A stretch of 64,000 bases of DNA from Rhodospirillaceae bacterium (GTDB taxonomy: Bacteria; Pseudomonadota; Gammaproteobacteria; Steroidobacterales; Rariloculaceae): NCBI GenBank assembly GCA_002718345.1, contig PBDA01000030.1:38599-102598 (forward strand). The letters run 5' to 3'. A model generated the notes under the pieces. The model saw nothing but the letters and a program-made list of their open reading frames with translations. It ran no database searches and had not been told where the DNA came from. Shown piece by piece: positions 39,546 through 49,008 of the stretch (positions are counted from its first letter, which is position 1; each line of letters opens with the position of its first letter). Both the position numbers and the translations under genes were made by a program.

Positions 39546-40286
39546 CTAAACTTTCATTCTATGGCCTGTTATTCCCGTGCTATCAGGCCCTAGTAGGTAG
39601 AGGTAAAGACTGAGTATTTCATCTGGTGATGGTAATTTGTTGGGATCTTCATCAGGATAAGCTTTTTTCCGCATATCGGTACGCGTTGCACCTGGATCAA
39701 TATAATTTACGCGTATTGTTGTATTTTTAAGTTCGTCAGCTAGGGTTTGCGCTAAGCCTTCAACCCCAAATTTTGAAACACTATAGGCACCCCATTTAGC
39801 GCGGCCACAATTTCCTACTCCACTAGTTGTAAAGATCATAGACGGATCGGAAGAATGGTGAAGTAGTGGTAATAATTCTTTTGTAAGCATAAAAACAGAA
39901 TTTAAATTAACTTGCAATACATTATTCCATATATCGGCATTGTAATTTTCAATAGTTTTACGCTCACCTAAAATACCTGCATTATGTACTACACCATCAA
40001 GTTTTCCATATTTTTTCAGTATTTGGTTAGTGAAGTTTTCATATAGACGTTTGTCAGTTGATTTAAGATCTAAAATTTCTAAGGAGTAATTCTTTTTGTC
40101 ATAACAACTTTCGTTGACAACTGAGTTTAACGCTTTTAGATCACGTCCATGAAGAACTACAGTTGCACCATAGTGAAGCAATGCTTTTGCTAGAGAGCGA
40201 CCAATTCCTCGATTTGCGCCTGTTATCAAAATAACGCGATTTAGGAAGTGATCATTGGGTGGTTCATAATTTAGTAGGTTATTCAT
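39546..40286 (-). CDS. yciK: Short-chain dehydrogenase, YciK-like
   Basis: 246 residues. Rossmann motif T-G-A-N-R-G-I-G, H-N-A-G, and the catalytic Y-S-V-S-K. The L-N-R-V-I-L-I-T-G-A start and its place after an HAD phosphatase and ubiG match YciK of pseudomonads. Substrate unknown. It overlaps the upstream phosphatase gene by 8 bases. Confidence 0.83.
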   Translation of the reverse strand: MNNLLNYEPPNDHFLNRVILITGANRGIGRSLAKALLHYGATVVLHGRDLKALNSVVNESCYDKKNYSLEILDLKSTDKRLYENFTNQILKKYGKLDGVVHNAGILGERKTIENYNADIWNNVLQVNLNSVFMLTKELLPLLHHSSDPSMIFTTSGVGNCGRAKWGAYSVSKFGVEGLAQTLADELKNTTIRVNYIDPGATRTDMRKKAYPDEDPNKLPSPDEILSLYLYLLGPDSTGITGHRMKV

Positions 40287-40950
40287 TATTGTTTAAATGG
40301 TTTATAGCATTTTTCAAGCCTCGTGGGCGCCTAACGATCATCGTTGCATTCCAGTCTTTGACATTATCGTTAGCCCTAATGTAACCATAGGAGGTAGCAA
40401 TTGTTGCCATTCCTGCCGCACGTCCCGCTTCTATATCGCGTGGAGCATCACCGATATATACACAGAAATTAGATGAAACTCTAAGTTCTTTAGCTCCTAA
40501 AAGAACCGGCGCAGGGTGTGGCTTGCGTTCTGGAAGCCGATCTCCACTTACAACAGAGCCTGCTCTAGTAAAAATCCCTAATGATTTGAGTAATGGTTCA
40601 GTCATAGCTTGGGGTTTATTGGTAACAATGCCCCATTTAATATTTTGTTTTTCCAAAAATTTAAGTAAATCTTCTATGCCATCAAATAATTTAGCTTTAT
40701 TACAGGGGTTTTTTACATAACAAGCTAAAAACTCTAACCGTAGTTTTTCAAGTTCTATATCGGATAACGTATCACCAAATCCAAGCTTTATTAGTCCTAA
40801 AGCGCCATTTGACACCTCATTTCTAGCTATAGCATAGGGAACAGGAGGTTGGCTATGAATTGCCAACATTTGATTTAAAACTTGGACAAGATCTGGCGCG
40901 GTATCAATTAATGTACCATCTAAATCAAATAAGACTCCTTTTACTTTCAC
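40279..40950 (-). CDS. HAD phosphatase, phosphoglycolate/MurNAc-6-phosphate phosphatase type (Gph/MupP)
   Basis: 223 residues. HAD motif I D-L-D-G-T-L with the nucleophile D9, motif II V-T-N-K-P, a lysine in R-K-P-H-P, and motif IV Y-I-G-D-A-P-R-D. A helical cap domain follows motif I. In pseudomonads the enzyme between ubiG and yciK is MupP of cell-wall recycling; elsewhere Gph removes phosphoglycolate. The context favours MupP, but sequence reading does not separate the two. Confidence 0.85.
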   Translation of the reverse strand: MKVKGVLFDLDGTLIDTAPDLVQVLNQMLAIHSQPPVPYAIARNEVSNGALGLIKLGFGDTLSDIELEKLRLEFLACYVKNPCNKAKLFDGIEDLLKFLEKQNIKWGIVTNKPQAMTEPLLKSLGIFTRAGSVVSGDRLPERKPHPAPVLLGAKELRVSSNFCVYIGDAPRDIEAGRAAGMATIATSYGYIRANDNVKDWNATMIVRRPRGLKNAINHLNNNE

Positions 40951-41675
40951 GATGATGTCAGTAACTGGGTGTGAGCGAGGTAATTTACATGAACATTGCC
41001 ACCAAGCCAGTATGATTGAGTTAATGGGTTGAAATGTAGTCCTGTTAAATTAAGAGGATGAAGGTTTGCTTCTCGGCACCAGCTTGTAAGCTCTGAAGGA
41101 CGAATGAGCTTTTCGTATTCATGTGTTCCTTTTGGGATCATCTTAAGAATATGTTCTGCTCCTAATATAGCCATGACAAAGCTTTTTAGATTTCTATTGA
41201 TAGTAGAGAAGAATACACTTCCACCAGGTTTTACAGCTTGGGCACATGATTTGATAACGCTAGCTGGAGAATCAACGTGCTCAAGCAGTTCTAAGCAAGT
41301 GACTACATCAAATGTATTTGTATTGATGGCGGTGTAGTCATTTGCATCAATGCAATCATATTCAATATTAAGACCATTGCTTTTGGCGTGTTCAATTGCA
41401 ACATTTATGCTTGATTGAGCCAAATCAATTCCTACAACATCACCTCCTAGTTTTGAAATTCCTTCACTTAGAATTCCACCGCCACAACCAATATCTAAAA
41501 TTCTGGCATTTTTAAGATTTACACGTTCAGCAATGTAAGTGATGCGGAGGGCATTTATATCATGAAGTGTTTTGAGGGGGCCTTTGAGATCCCACCATTG
41601 GTCTGCCATAGAGTCAAATTTTTCAATTTCTTCTGAGGTCATTGTTTTAGCGGCATCTGCTAACTTTTTATTCAC
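40947..41675 (-). CDS. ubiG: Ubiquinone biosynthesis O-methyltransferase UbiG
   Basis: 242 residues. SAM motif I I-L-D-I-G-C-G-G-G-I-L-S-E, the F-D-S-M-A-D-Q-W-W-D start typical of UbiG, and L-E-L-L-E-H-V. It does both O-methylation steps of ubiquinone synthesis, so the organism makes ubiquinone, a likely substrate for alternative complex III here. It shares one base with the mtaD stop and overlaps the phosphatase start by 4 bases. Confidence 0.95.
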   Translation of the reverse strand: MNKKLADAAKTMTSEEIEKFDSMADQWWDLKGPLKTLHDINALRITYIAERVNLKNARILDIGCGGGILSEGISKLGGDVVGIDLAQSSINVAIEHAKSNGLNIEYDCIDANDYTAINTNTFDVVTCLELLEHVDSPASVIKSCAQAVKPGGSVFFSTINRNLKSFVMAILGAEHILKMIPKGTHEYEKLIRPSELTSWCREANLHPLNLTGLHFNPLTQSYWLGGNVHVNYLAHTQLLTSS

Positions 41676-42991
41676 TAGCTAAGTACCTTTTTAGTCCATT
41701 TTTTGGCAAGTAACAACAAAGAATCTGTGTTAAATCCTATGAGTTCCCTCCCTTTTAATAAATGGTTGCCAGCAATCCATGAGTCGGTTACGTTATGTCG
41801 ATCAGAGGCATAGATAAGCTGTGAGAGTGGGTCAAGTACTGGTTGAGTATTTATTGTATTGAGATCTACACAAATTAAATCAGCGCTTTTGCCTACTTCA
41901 AGAGACCCAATTACTTGATCTAGTCCCAAAGCTCGAGCTCCATTTATAGTCGCACACCGTAAAATATCTATAGCTGATAATGCTGTGGTGTCATCAGCTA
42001 TGAATTTGCCAAAAAGTGCGGCTATATTCATTTCAGACCAGAGGTTTAACTGATTATTAGACGCTGCTCCATCAGTTCCAAGTGATACGTTTACCCCTGC
42101 TGATATAAGCTTTTGGACTGGACATGCACCGCTTGCAAGTTTTAAGTTAGAACGGGGGCAATGTATAACAGTACAGCCATTTTGTGCTAATAGACTTATT
42201 TCATCTTCTGTTAATTGAGTGGCATGAACAGCTAGTAGATTAGGATTTACTAATCCAAGGCTATTTAGGCGTTCAAGCGGGCGAACTCCATCTTTTTCCA
42301 GAGCATCATCAATCTCTTTGCGAGTTTCGTGGATATGAATTTGAACCGGAACATCTAATTCGTCAGCAAGCTGCCTGATGCGAATTAATGTGTCATCTGA
42401 CACTGTATATGGGGCGTGAGGAGCAAACATCGTTGATATGAGTTCATGTTGTTTGTAAGCATCATGGATAGACAGGCCCTTATTAATACATTCTGCGCTA
42501 TTTGCTGCCCATGGTGTAGGAAAGTCTATGGCAATCATGCCTACGACCATTCTTATTCCCATTTCCGATGCAATATCGCTTGTGTGTTCAGGGTAAAAAT
42601 ACATATCAGCAAAACATGTTATTCCGCCTTGAATCATTTCGGCAATAGCAAGCTGAGTACCATCACGAACAAAACTTGACCCCATAAGGCGCATTTCTGC
42701 AGGCCAAATTTTTTCTTCAAGCCAACGTTGCAAAGGAAGATCATCCCCTAATCCCCTTAGTAATGTCATCGCAGCATGAGTGTGCGTATTAACTAATCCA
42801 GGTAAAACAACATGACTTGGGCGTTCATGAATTACATTTGGTTCAAAGTATCTGAGTGCTTCATTGCTTGGAAGTACCGCAAGAATTTTACCCTTATCAA
42901 AGGCAATAGAGTGGTCGCTAATTATTCCTGAGTGAGGTTCAATGGGGATTAACCATTTAGGAGAGATAAGGGTATCTATTTGTTGTGCCAT
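41675..42991 (-). CDS. mtaD: 5-methylthioadenosine/S-adenosylhomocysteine deaminase (TRZ/ATZ family)
   Basis: 438 residues, amidohydrolase superfamily. Metal ligands in N-T-H-T-H, then H-I-H-E-T, H-A-T-Q and G-T-D-G-A-A-S-N-N. The W-L-E-E-K-I-W-P-A-E segment is typical of MtaD. It deaminates methylthioadenosine or S-adenosylhomocysteine, the product of methyltransferases such as the neighbouring UbiG. First gene of the mtaD-ubiG-gph-yciK operon and divergent from gyrA across 247 bases, where I see no clear promoter. Confidence 0.9.
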   Translation of the reverse strand: MAQQIDTLISPKWLIPIEPHSGIISDHSIAFDKGKILAVLPSNEALRYFEPNVIHERPSHVVLPGLVNTHTHAAMTLLRGLGDDLPLQRWLEEKIWPAEMRLMGSSFVRDGTQLAIAEMIQGGITCFADMYFYPEHTSDIASEMGIRMVVGMIAIDFPTPWAANSAECINKGLSIHDAYKQHELISTMFAPHAPYTVSDDTLIRIRQLADELDVPVQIHIHETRKEIDDALEKDGVRPLERLNSLGLVNPNLLAVHATQLTEDEISLLAQNGCTVIHCPRSNLKLASGACPVQKLISAGVNVSLGTDGAASNNQLNLWSEMNIAALFGKFIADDTTALSAIDILRCATINGARALGLDQVIGSLEVGKSADLICVDLNTINTQPVLDPLSQLIYASDRHNVTDSWIAGNHLLKGRELIGFNTDSLLLLAKKWTKKVLS

Positions 42992-43238
42992 TAGAAAAAG
43001 ACTATATAAAGCTATTTGTGATTTAGAGTTAGATATAGTGGCTTAAAAGCTCTCTCAAAGCTACGGGGAATCCGTTGCTTATGGTAGAATTTAGATGTTG
43101 ATTTATTGCTTGGAGTTCGGTTTCCTCCAGTCTATTTAGGTCAAGCTAAGAATGTCTGACAAGTCGTTTTATTTTCATTTTCTTAAGAATTTTGGCCCTA
43201 ACAAGCAGGTCAGTGGATGGATAAATGTGGTTTAGCTC

Positions 43239-45809
43239 ATGACTGAAGGGGAAAAAGGAATTTTACCTGTCACGCTCGAAGAAGAGATGACACAGTCATA
43301 TCTTGATTACGCTATGAGTGTGATTGTTGGTCGGGCGCTTCCAGATGTTAGAGATGGCCTAAAACCGGTTCATAGGCGAGTGCTTTACGCCATGCGTGAG
43401 CTTGGAAACGAATATAACCGTCCATATAAAAAATCAGCTCGTATAGTAGGGGATGTCATCGGTAAATATCATCCTCACGGAGATAGCGCTGTCTACGACA
43501 CTATTGTACGTATGGCTCAAGATTTCTCGATGCGCTATTTGTTAGTGGATGGTCAAGGTAATTTCGGTTCTGTAGACGGTGATGCACCGGCTGCTATGCG
43601 TTATACCGAGGTTAGGATGGCACGTTTTGCCCAAGAGCTACTTGCTGATATTGATAAACAGACTGTTGATTTTGCTGCAAACTATGATGACTCGGAGCAT
43701 GAACCCACGGTGCTCCCAACTCGTATTCCTAATCTTCTTATTAATGGGTCATCTGGAATTGCCGTAGGAATGGCAACAAATATTCCGCCACACAATTTGG
43801 GTGAAATTATTGATGGCTGTCTTGCTCTTATGAAGAACCCTGATCTAACAGTTGCCGAGTTAATAGAAATTATACCAGGGCCTGACTTTCCTACTGCAGG
43901 TTTGATATTTGGCTCACAGGGTATAGCAAGTGCATATAACACAGGTCGTGGTCGAGTTCATATGAGGGCCAGAACGGAAATTGAACCTTTAGATTCACGC
44001 GGACGTGAATCTATTGTAATTACAGAACTTCCTTATCAAGTAAATAAAGCTAGATTAATAGAAAAAATTGCCGAGTTGGTGCGTGAGAAAAGATTAGAGG
44101 GAATAACAGAGCTGAGGGATGAATCAGATAAAGATGGGTTGCGAGTAGTTATTGAGTTGCGCAGAGGAGAATTATCGGAGGTAGTTTTAAATAACCTTTA
44201 TAAGCAGACGCCTCTACAAAGCGTGTTTGGTATTAACATGGTTGGTCTTGTTAATGGTCAGCCGAAACTTTTGGGGCTCAAGGAATTGTTGCATGCCTTC
44301 TTGCAACATAGGCGTGAGGTTGTTACTCGAAGGACATTATTTGAACTCAAAAAGGCTAAGCAACGTGCGCATATTTTAGAAGGGCAAGCAGTAGCATTAG
44401 CCAATATTGATGATGTTATAGCACTTATAAAAGCTTCTGCCTCACCAGCTGATGCCAAAGCTGCTCTTGTTGATAGAGACTGGCCGCCAGGAGCAGTTGT
44501 TGACATGTTAAAGCAGGGTGGCGTTGTTAATCTTACTCGTCCTGACGATCTTGAGGGAGACAGTGGCCTAAATGACATAGGTTATAGATTATCTAATTTT
44601 CAAGCTCAAGCTATTCTTGAACTCAGATTGCATCGTTTGACTGCATTAGAGCAAGATAATATTCATAAAGAATACAATGGTTTAATTGACTCAATTAAAA
44701 AATATTATGAGATTTTGGAAAATTCTACTGCACTTGAATTAGTGATTAAAGCTGAGTTACATGAAGTTAGAGAACAATACTCAGATTCTCGCCGCACAGA
44801 AATTGTTGAAGATTTTAGTGATTTAACTATTGAGGATCTGATCCCAGAGGAAGATCTTGTTGTTACGCTATCTCATGGTGGTTATGCAAAGGCTCAGCCA
44901 TTAACTACCTATCAGGCACAAAGACGAGGCGGGCGGGGGCGCGCTGCAACTCGAGTTAAAGATGAAGACTTTGTTGATCAGTTATTTGTTGCTAATTCAC
45001 ACGACACGCTTCTCTGTTTCTCTAGTAGAGGTAAAGTCTATTGGTTAAAAGTATATCAGCTACCTCAAGCTGGCCCAGGTGCTAGGGGTCGACCTATCAT
45101 TAATCTTTTACCATTAGAAGAAGATGAGAGAATAAATGCAGTACTTCCTGTAAAGGAATATGAAGATAATAAGTATGTAGTTTTCGCAACTACAAGGGGT
45201 ACTGTAAAAAAGACGCCTTTACAGGCTTTTTCAAGGCCTCGAACGAATGGAATTATTGCGGTAGAGCTAAAAGAGAATGATCGGCTTATTGGTACAGGGT
45301 TAACAGATGGCGAGCAAGATCTCATGTTGTTTTCTAGCTCAGGAAAAGTAATTAGGTTCTCAGAAAAAAATGTTCGGTCAATGGGTAGAACGGCTGCCGG
45401 TGTCCGAGGATTACGACTTACTGGTTCTCATGATGAAGTTATCTCGCTATGTATTCCTGAAAGTGAAGTAGTGCTTATTGCAACAGAAAGAGGTTATGGA
45501 AAGCGTACGTCATTGTCAGAATTTCGATCTCAGGGTAGAGGAGGTAAAGGCGTTATTGCTATTCAGACTTCTGAGCGTAATGGTTCAGTTATTGGTGCTG
45601 TGCAAGTTAATGATGAAAATGAAGTTATGTTGATAAGTTCTAACGGGACTCTGGTAAGGACGCCATCATCAGAAATTTCAATTATGGGAAGAAATACTCA
45701 GGGTGTGCGTCTAATAAAACTTGATAATGGAGATCGTCTTGTTGGCTTGGAGCGAATAGAGATGTTAGGAGAACAATCACCTGATGATGAGGCGAAGACA
45801 ACTGACTAA
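43239..45809 (+). CDS. gyrA: DNA gyrase subunit A
   Basis: 856 residues. Catalytic tyrosine Y122 in A-A-M-R-Y-T-E. The quinolone region has S83 and D87 (G-D-S-A-V-Y-D), the sensitive wild-type residues in E. coli numbering. The C-terminal beta-pinwheel starts near 535 with the GyrA box Q-R-R-G-G-R-G. It introduces negative supercoils with GyrB. The gyrA-serC-...-aroA-cmk-rpsA-ihfB order is shared with pseudomonads. Confidence 0.98.
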   Translation: MTEGEKGILPVTLEEEMTQSYLDYAMSVIVGRALPDVRDGLKPVHRRVLYAMRELGNEYNRPYKKSARIVGDVIGKYHPHGDSAVYDTIVRMAQDFSMRYLLVDGQGNFGSVDGDAPAAMRYTEVRMARFAQELLADIDKQTVDFAANYDDSEHEPTVLPTRIPNLLINGSSGIAVGMATNIPPHNLGEIIDGCLALMKNPDLTVAELIEIIPGPDFPTAGLIFGSQGIASAYNTGRGRVHMRARTEIEPLDSRGRESIVITELPYQVNKARLIEKIAELVREKRLEGITELRDESDKDGLRVVIELRRGELSEVVLNNLYKQTPLQSVFGINMVGLVNGQPKLLGLKELLHAFLQHRREVVTRRTLFELKKAKQRAHILEGQAVALANIDDVIALIKASASPADAKAALVDRDWPPGAVVDMLKQGGVVNLTRPDDLEGDSGLNDIGYRLSNFQAQAILELRLHRLTALEQDNIHKEYNGLIDSIKKYYEILENSTALELVIKAELHEVREQYSDSRRTEIVEDFSDLTIEDLIPEEDLVVTLSHGGYAKAQPLTTYQAQRRGGRGRAATRVKDEDFVDQLFVANSHDTLLCFSSRGKVYWLKVYQLPQAGPGARGRPIINLLPLEEDERINAVLPVKEYEDNKYVVFATTRGTVKKTPLQAFSRPRTNGIIAVELKENDRLIGTGLTDGEQDLMLFSSSGKVIRFSEKNVRSMGRTAAGVRGLRLTGSHDEVISLCIPESEVVLIATERGYGKRTSLSEFRSQGRGGKGVIAIQTSERNGSVIGAVQVNDENEVMLISSNGTLVRTPSSEISIMGRNTQGVRLIKLDNGDRLVGLERIEMLGEQSPDDEAKTTD

Positions 45810-45847
45810 CACATCTATGCCATTAGAACACAAGGAGATAGTGACGA

Positions 45848-46930
45848 ATGGAGCGTGTATATAACTTTAGCCCAGGGCCCGCCGCCCTTCCAACTGAAGT
45901 TCTTAATAAGGCTAAAGAAGAGTTACTTAATTGGCAAGATCAAGGTATGTCTGTGATGGAAGTTAGTCATCGCGGGAAGCCCTTTGTTGAGTATGCAGCT
46001 AAGTCCGAAGTAACGCTAAGAGAATTGTTGTCTATTCCTGAAAATTATAAAGTATTGTTTCTCCAAGGCGGAGCAAGCTTGCAGTTTGCCGCAGTACCAT
46101 TAAATCTTACCAACGCTAGTCAGAAAGCTGATTATGTAGTTACAGGCAATTGGGGCAAAAAAGCTGCCAAGGAAGCTGAGCGATTTTTAAGTGTTAATTT
46201 AGCTGTAGATGGAATAGATGGAAATTATTTTGGTATTCCTGATTCGGCAACTTGGAATCTAAGCGATGATGCTAGTTATATTCATTTGGTTATCAATGAA
46301 ACTGTTGTTGGAGTAGAGTTTCACCAAATTCCTGACATGTCGAAAGCTCCCCTCGTAGCTGATATGTCATCGACCCTTCTATCGCGCCCAATAAATGTGA
46401 ATAGATTTGGTGTTATCTATGCTGGAGCACAAAAAAATATAGGTCCAGCTGGGCTTACCGTAGTAATCGTAAGAGACGATTTATTAGATAAAGCTAGATC
46501 TGAAACACCAACTGTTACTAATTATCGGGCTATGTCAGATTCAGATTCAATGTCTAATACACCTCCAACTTTTAATTGGTATTTAGCTGGCCTCGTCTTT
46601 GATTGGGTAAAAAAAGAAGGTGGTGTTTTAGAAATGGCACAGCGAAATAAGAGAAAAGCTGAAAAGCTTTATGAAGCCATTGATGAATCTGATTTTTACA
46701 GTAATCCTATTGATCCTAAATGCCGGTCTTGGATGAATGTCCCGTTCACATTGCCGGATTCGAAGATGGATTCGCTTTTTCTAGAAGAATCTAGTAATGC
46801 TGGGCTTGCTAATCTTAAGGGTCACAGGTTGGTGGGAGGTATGAGAGCTAGTATCTATAATGCAATGCCAGAGGCTGGTGTTGATGCTTTAGTTAATTTC
46901 ATGAATGAGTTCCAGAAACGCTATGGGTGA
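45848..46930 (+). CDS. serC: Phosphoserine aminotransferase SerC
   Basis: 360 residues. Start N-F-S-P-G-P-A-A-L-P, L-Q-G-G-A-S, and the PLP lysine in Y-A-G-A-Q-K-N-I-G-P-A-G. It makes phosphoserine, and in some bacteria also a pyridoxine precursor. It overlaps the following serA-type gene by 8 bases, so both serine-pathway steps are coupled. Confidence 0.97.
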   Translation: MERVYNFSPGPAALPTEVLNKAKEELLNWQDQGMSVMEVSHRGKPFVEYAAKSEVTLRELLSIPENYKVLFLQGGASLQFAAVPLNLTNASQKADYVVTGNWGKKAAKEAERFLSVNLAVDGIDGNYFGIPDSATWNLSDDASYIHLVINETVVGVEFHQIPDMSKAPLVADMSSTLLSRPINVNRFGVIYAGAQKNIGPAGLTVVIVRDDLLDKARSETPTVTNYRAMSDSDSMSNTPPTFNWYLAGLVFDWVKKEGGVLEMAQRNKRKAEKLYEAIDESDFYSNPIDPKCRSWMNVPFTLPDSKMDSLFLEESSNAGLANLKGHRLVGGMRASIYNAMPEAGVDALVNFMNEFQKRYG

Positions 46931-48125
46931 GCCAAAAATAAAATTTAAAGTATTAACACTTAATTCCATTGCCAAGGAAGGATTAAATCGTTTTTCGAAA
47001 ACTCGATATAACTACGGTAACGATTTGTCTGATCCAAGTGCCATATTGCTACGTTCACAAAATATTCATGACTTTGAGTTTCCAAGTTCATTATTAGCAG
47101 TAGCTAGAGCTGGCGCGGGAATTAACAATATACCAATAGAAAAATTAAGTGAGTTGGGCGTGCCAGTTTTCAATGCCCCTGGCGCTAATGCTAATGCTGT
47201 AAAAGAGCTCGTTATTGGAGCTATATTAATGGGCTTAAGAAACCTCCCTGATGCTTGGGAATATGTTAGTAAATTAAAGGGCTCTGATGAGCTCATTTCA
47301 TCTAAAGTCGAAGCTGGTAAAAAAAAATACGTCGGATGTGAATTACCAAGCCGAACCTTGGGTGTCATTGGGCTTGGTGCTATAGGTGTTGAGGTTGCAA
47401 ACGCGTGCCTTTCTTTAGGAATGCGTGTCATAGGATATGATCCTAAGGTAACAGTCAAACGGGCATGGCAATTGTATTCTGGTGTGCAGCAAGCTGCAAA
47501 TTTAGAGGAGCTTTTTAAAAATTGCGATATCATTACTGCTCACATTCCTCTTAATGGAAATACTAAATTCTTAATTAACTACACACTTATGCGCTTACTT
47601 CCAAGTAATAGCATTATTCTTAATTTTGCACGCAATGGGGTGGTTGATAATTCAGCAGTAATCGAGTTAATCAATGAGGGTTGTATTAGTACATATATAT
47701 GTGATTTTCCAACGCCTGAAATAAAGGACCATCAGAAAGTTATATGCCTGCCCCATCTTGGAGCTTCAACAGTTGAGGCAGAAAAAAACTGTGCTGTCAT
47801 GGTGGCGGATAATCTCATAGATTTTTTAGAAAACGGGAATGTAGGGCATTCTGTTAATATGCCAGAAGCAAAGTTATCTCGGACACGCCCTCATCGACTA
47901 TCAATTGCTAATGCTAATGTGCCAAGTATGGTTGGTCAGATATCTACAGCTTTAGCGGAGCAAAATATAAATATAGCCGATATGTTAAATGTTTCGAGAG
48001 GAGATTTAGCTTATACCTTAATGGATATTGATGATCCTGTGGATGATGAAACTTTTGAGCGTATTTCATCTATAGATGGCATACTTCGCGTAAGAATTTT
48101 GCCCCAACTTGACGAAGGCCTTTAA
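46923..48125 (+). CDS. serA: D-3-phosphoglycerate dehydrogenase, short ACT form
   Basis: 400 residues from ATG 46923 (ATG 46905 also in frame). Rossmann motif G-L-G-A-I-G-V-E-V-A, the hydroxyacid dehydrogenase N-F-A-R-N-G-V-V-D, catalytic-region H-L-G-A-S-T-V-E-A-E, and a C-terminal ACT domain (about 325-395), probably for serine feedback. It oxidises 3-phosphoglycerate, the substrate step before SerC. Pseudomonads do not have it at this place, so it was inserted into, or kept in, the serC-pheA gap here. Confidence 0.9.
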   Translation: MGEPKIKFKVLTLNSIAKEGLNRFSKTRYNYGNDLSDPSAILLRSQNIHDFEFPSSLLAVARAGAGINNIPIEKLSELGVPVFNAPGANANAVKELVIGAILMGLRNLPDAWEYVSKLKGSDELISSKVEAGKKKYVGCELPSRTLGVIGLGAIGVEVANACLSLGMRVIGYDPKVTVKRAWQLYSGVQQAANLEELFKNCDIITAHIPLNGNTKFLINYTLMRLLPSNSIILNFARNGVVDNSAVIELINEGCISTYICDFPTPEIKDHQKVICLPHLGASTVEAEKNCAVMVADNLIDFLENGNVGHSVNMPEAKLSRTRPHRLSIANANVPSMVGQISTALAEQNINIADMLNVSRGDLAYTLMDIDDPVDDETFERISSIDGILRVRILPQLDEGL

Positions 48126-48161
48126 GGCCAAATGTCGCCTACTAATTGAGGTCATTGATCC

Positions 48162-49007
48162 ATGGTTGAAAAGACCACCGAGCAACAGACACGAGTTGCT
48201 TTCCTTGGGCCTGAGGGCACATTTAGTCAGTCGGCTGTTGTTAAGCATTTTGGGGCGTCAATAACTGGTATTTCTCTTGCTACAATCGAAGAGGTATTCA
48301 GTGAAATAGAAATAAAAGCTGCTGATTTCGGGGTTGTTCCAGTTGAGAATTCAACTGAAGGATTGGTGAGTAACACATTGGATATGTTTCTCATGTCATC
48401 ACTTTGTATATGTGGTGAGGTTGAAGTTCCAATAAGACAATATTTGATGAGTCAGATGGACACCCTTGAAGAAATTAATAAAGTTTATTCTCATCCTCAG
48501 TCGCTAGCTCAATGTAGGGCTTGGCTTGCTGCTTCACTACCAATGGCTGAAATTGTTCCTGTCTCTAGTAATGCAGCAGGAGCTAGTCAGGCAAGTGTGG
48601 AAAAAGGTGCAGCTGCAATTGCTGGTGATGCCGCTGCTAATGTTTATGGGCTAAATATTCTTGGTTCTGATATCCAGGATCAAGCTAATAATGCAACTCG
48701 TTTTTTAGTTATTGGCAGCGACCCATGTGAAGTGAGCGGGAATGATAAAACTACTATTTTATTATCGGCTAGCGGTACTAAGGGCCCCGGCGCATTGTTG
48801 AATTTATTGAAGCCGTTAGCAAAACACAATATAAACATGACTCGAATTCAATCTAGGCCTTCTAGAAAACGCAATTGGGATTATGTGTTCTTTGTAGATA
48901 TAGATGGCCATAGGACTGAAAAAAATATTATGTCGGCACTGAAAGAAGTAGAAGGTTACTCAAGTTTATTTCGTGTTTTAGGGTCATACCCAAAAGCTAA
49001 TTATTAG
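48162..49007 (+). CDS. pheA: Prephenate dehydratase, monofunctional with ACT domain
   Basis: 281 residues. Prephenate dehydratase domain (about 10-185; G-P-E-G-T-F-S, P-V-E-N-S-T-E-G, T-R-F) and ACT domain (about 195-278; G-A-L-L). The usual N-terminal chorismate mutase domain of the gammaproteobacterial P-protein is missing; an in-frame stop lies just before the ATG, so it is not hidden by a wrong start. The phenylalanine-binding E-S-R-P is Q-S-R-P. It makes phenylpyruvate. hisC and tyrA, often next, are absent; aroA starts one base after the stop. Confidence 0.93.
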   Translation: MVEKTTEQQTRVAFLGPEGTFSQSAVVKHFGASITGISLATIEEVFSEIEIKAADFGVVPVENSTEGLVSNTLDMFLMSSLCICGEVEVPIRQYLMSQMDTLEEINKVYSHPQSLAQCRAWLAASLPMAEIVPVSSNAAGASQASVEKGAAAIAGDAAANVYGLNILGSDIQDQANNATRFLVIGSDPCEVSGNDKTTILLSASGTKGPGALLNLLKPLAKHNINMTRIQSRPSRKRNWDYVFFVDIDGHRTEKNIMSALKEVEGYSSLFRVLGSYPKANY

Positions 49008-49008
49008 T

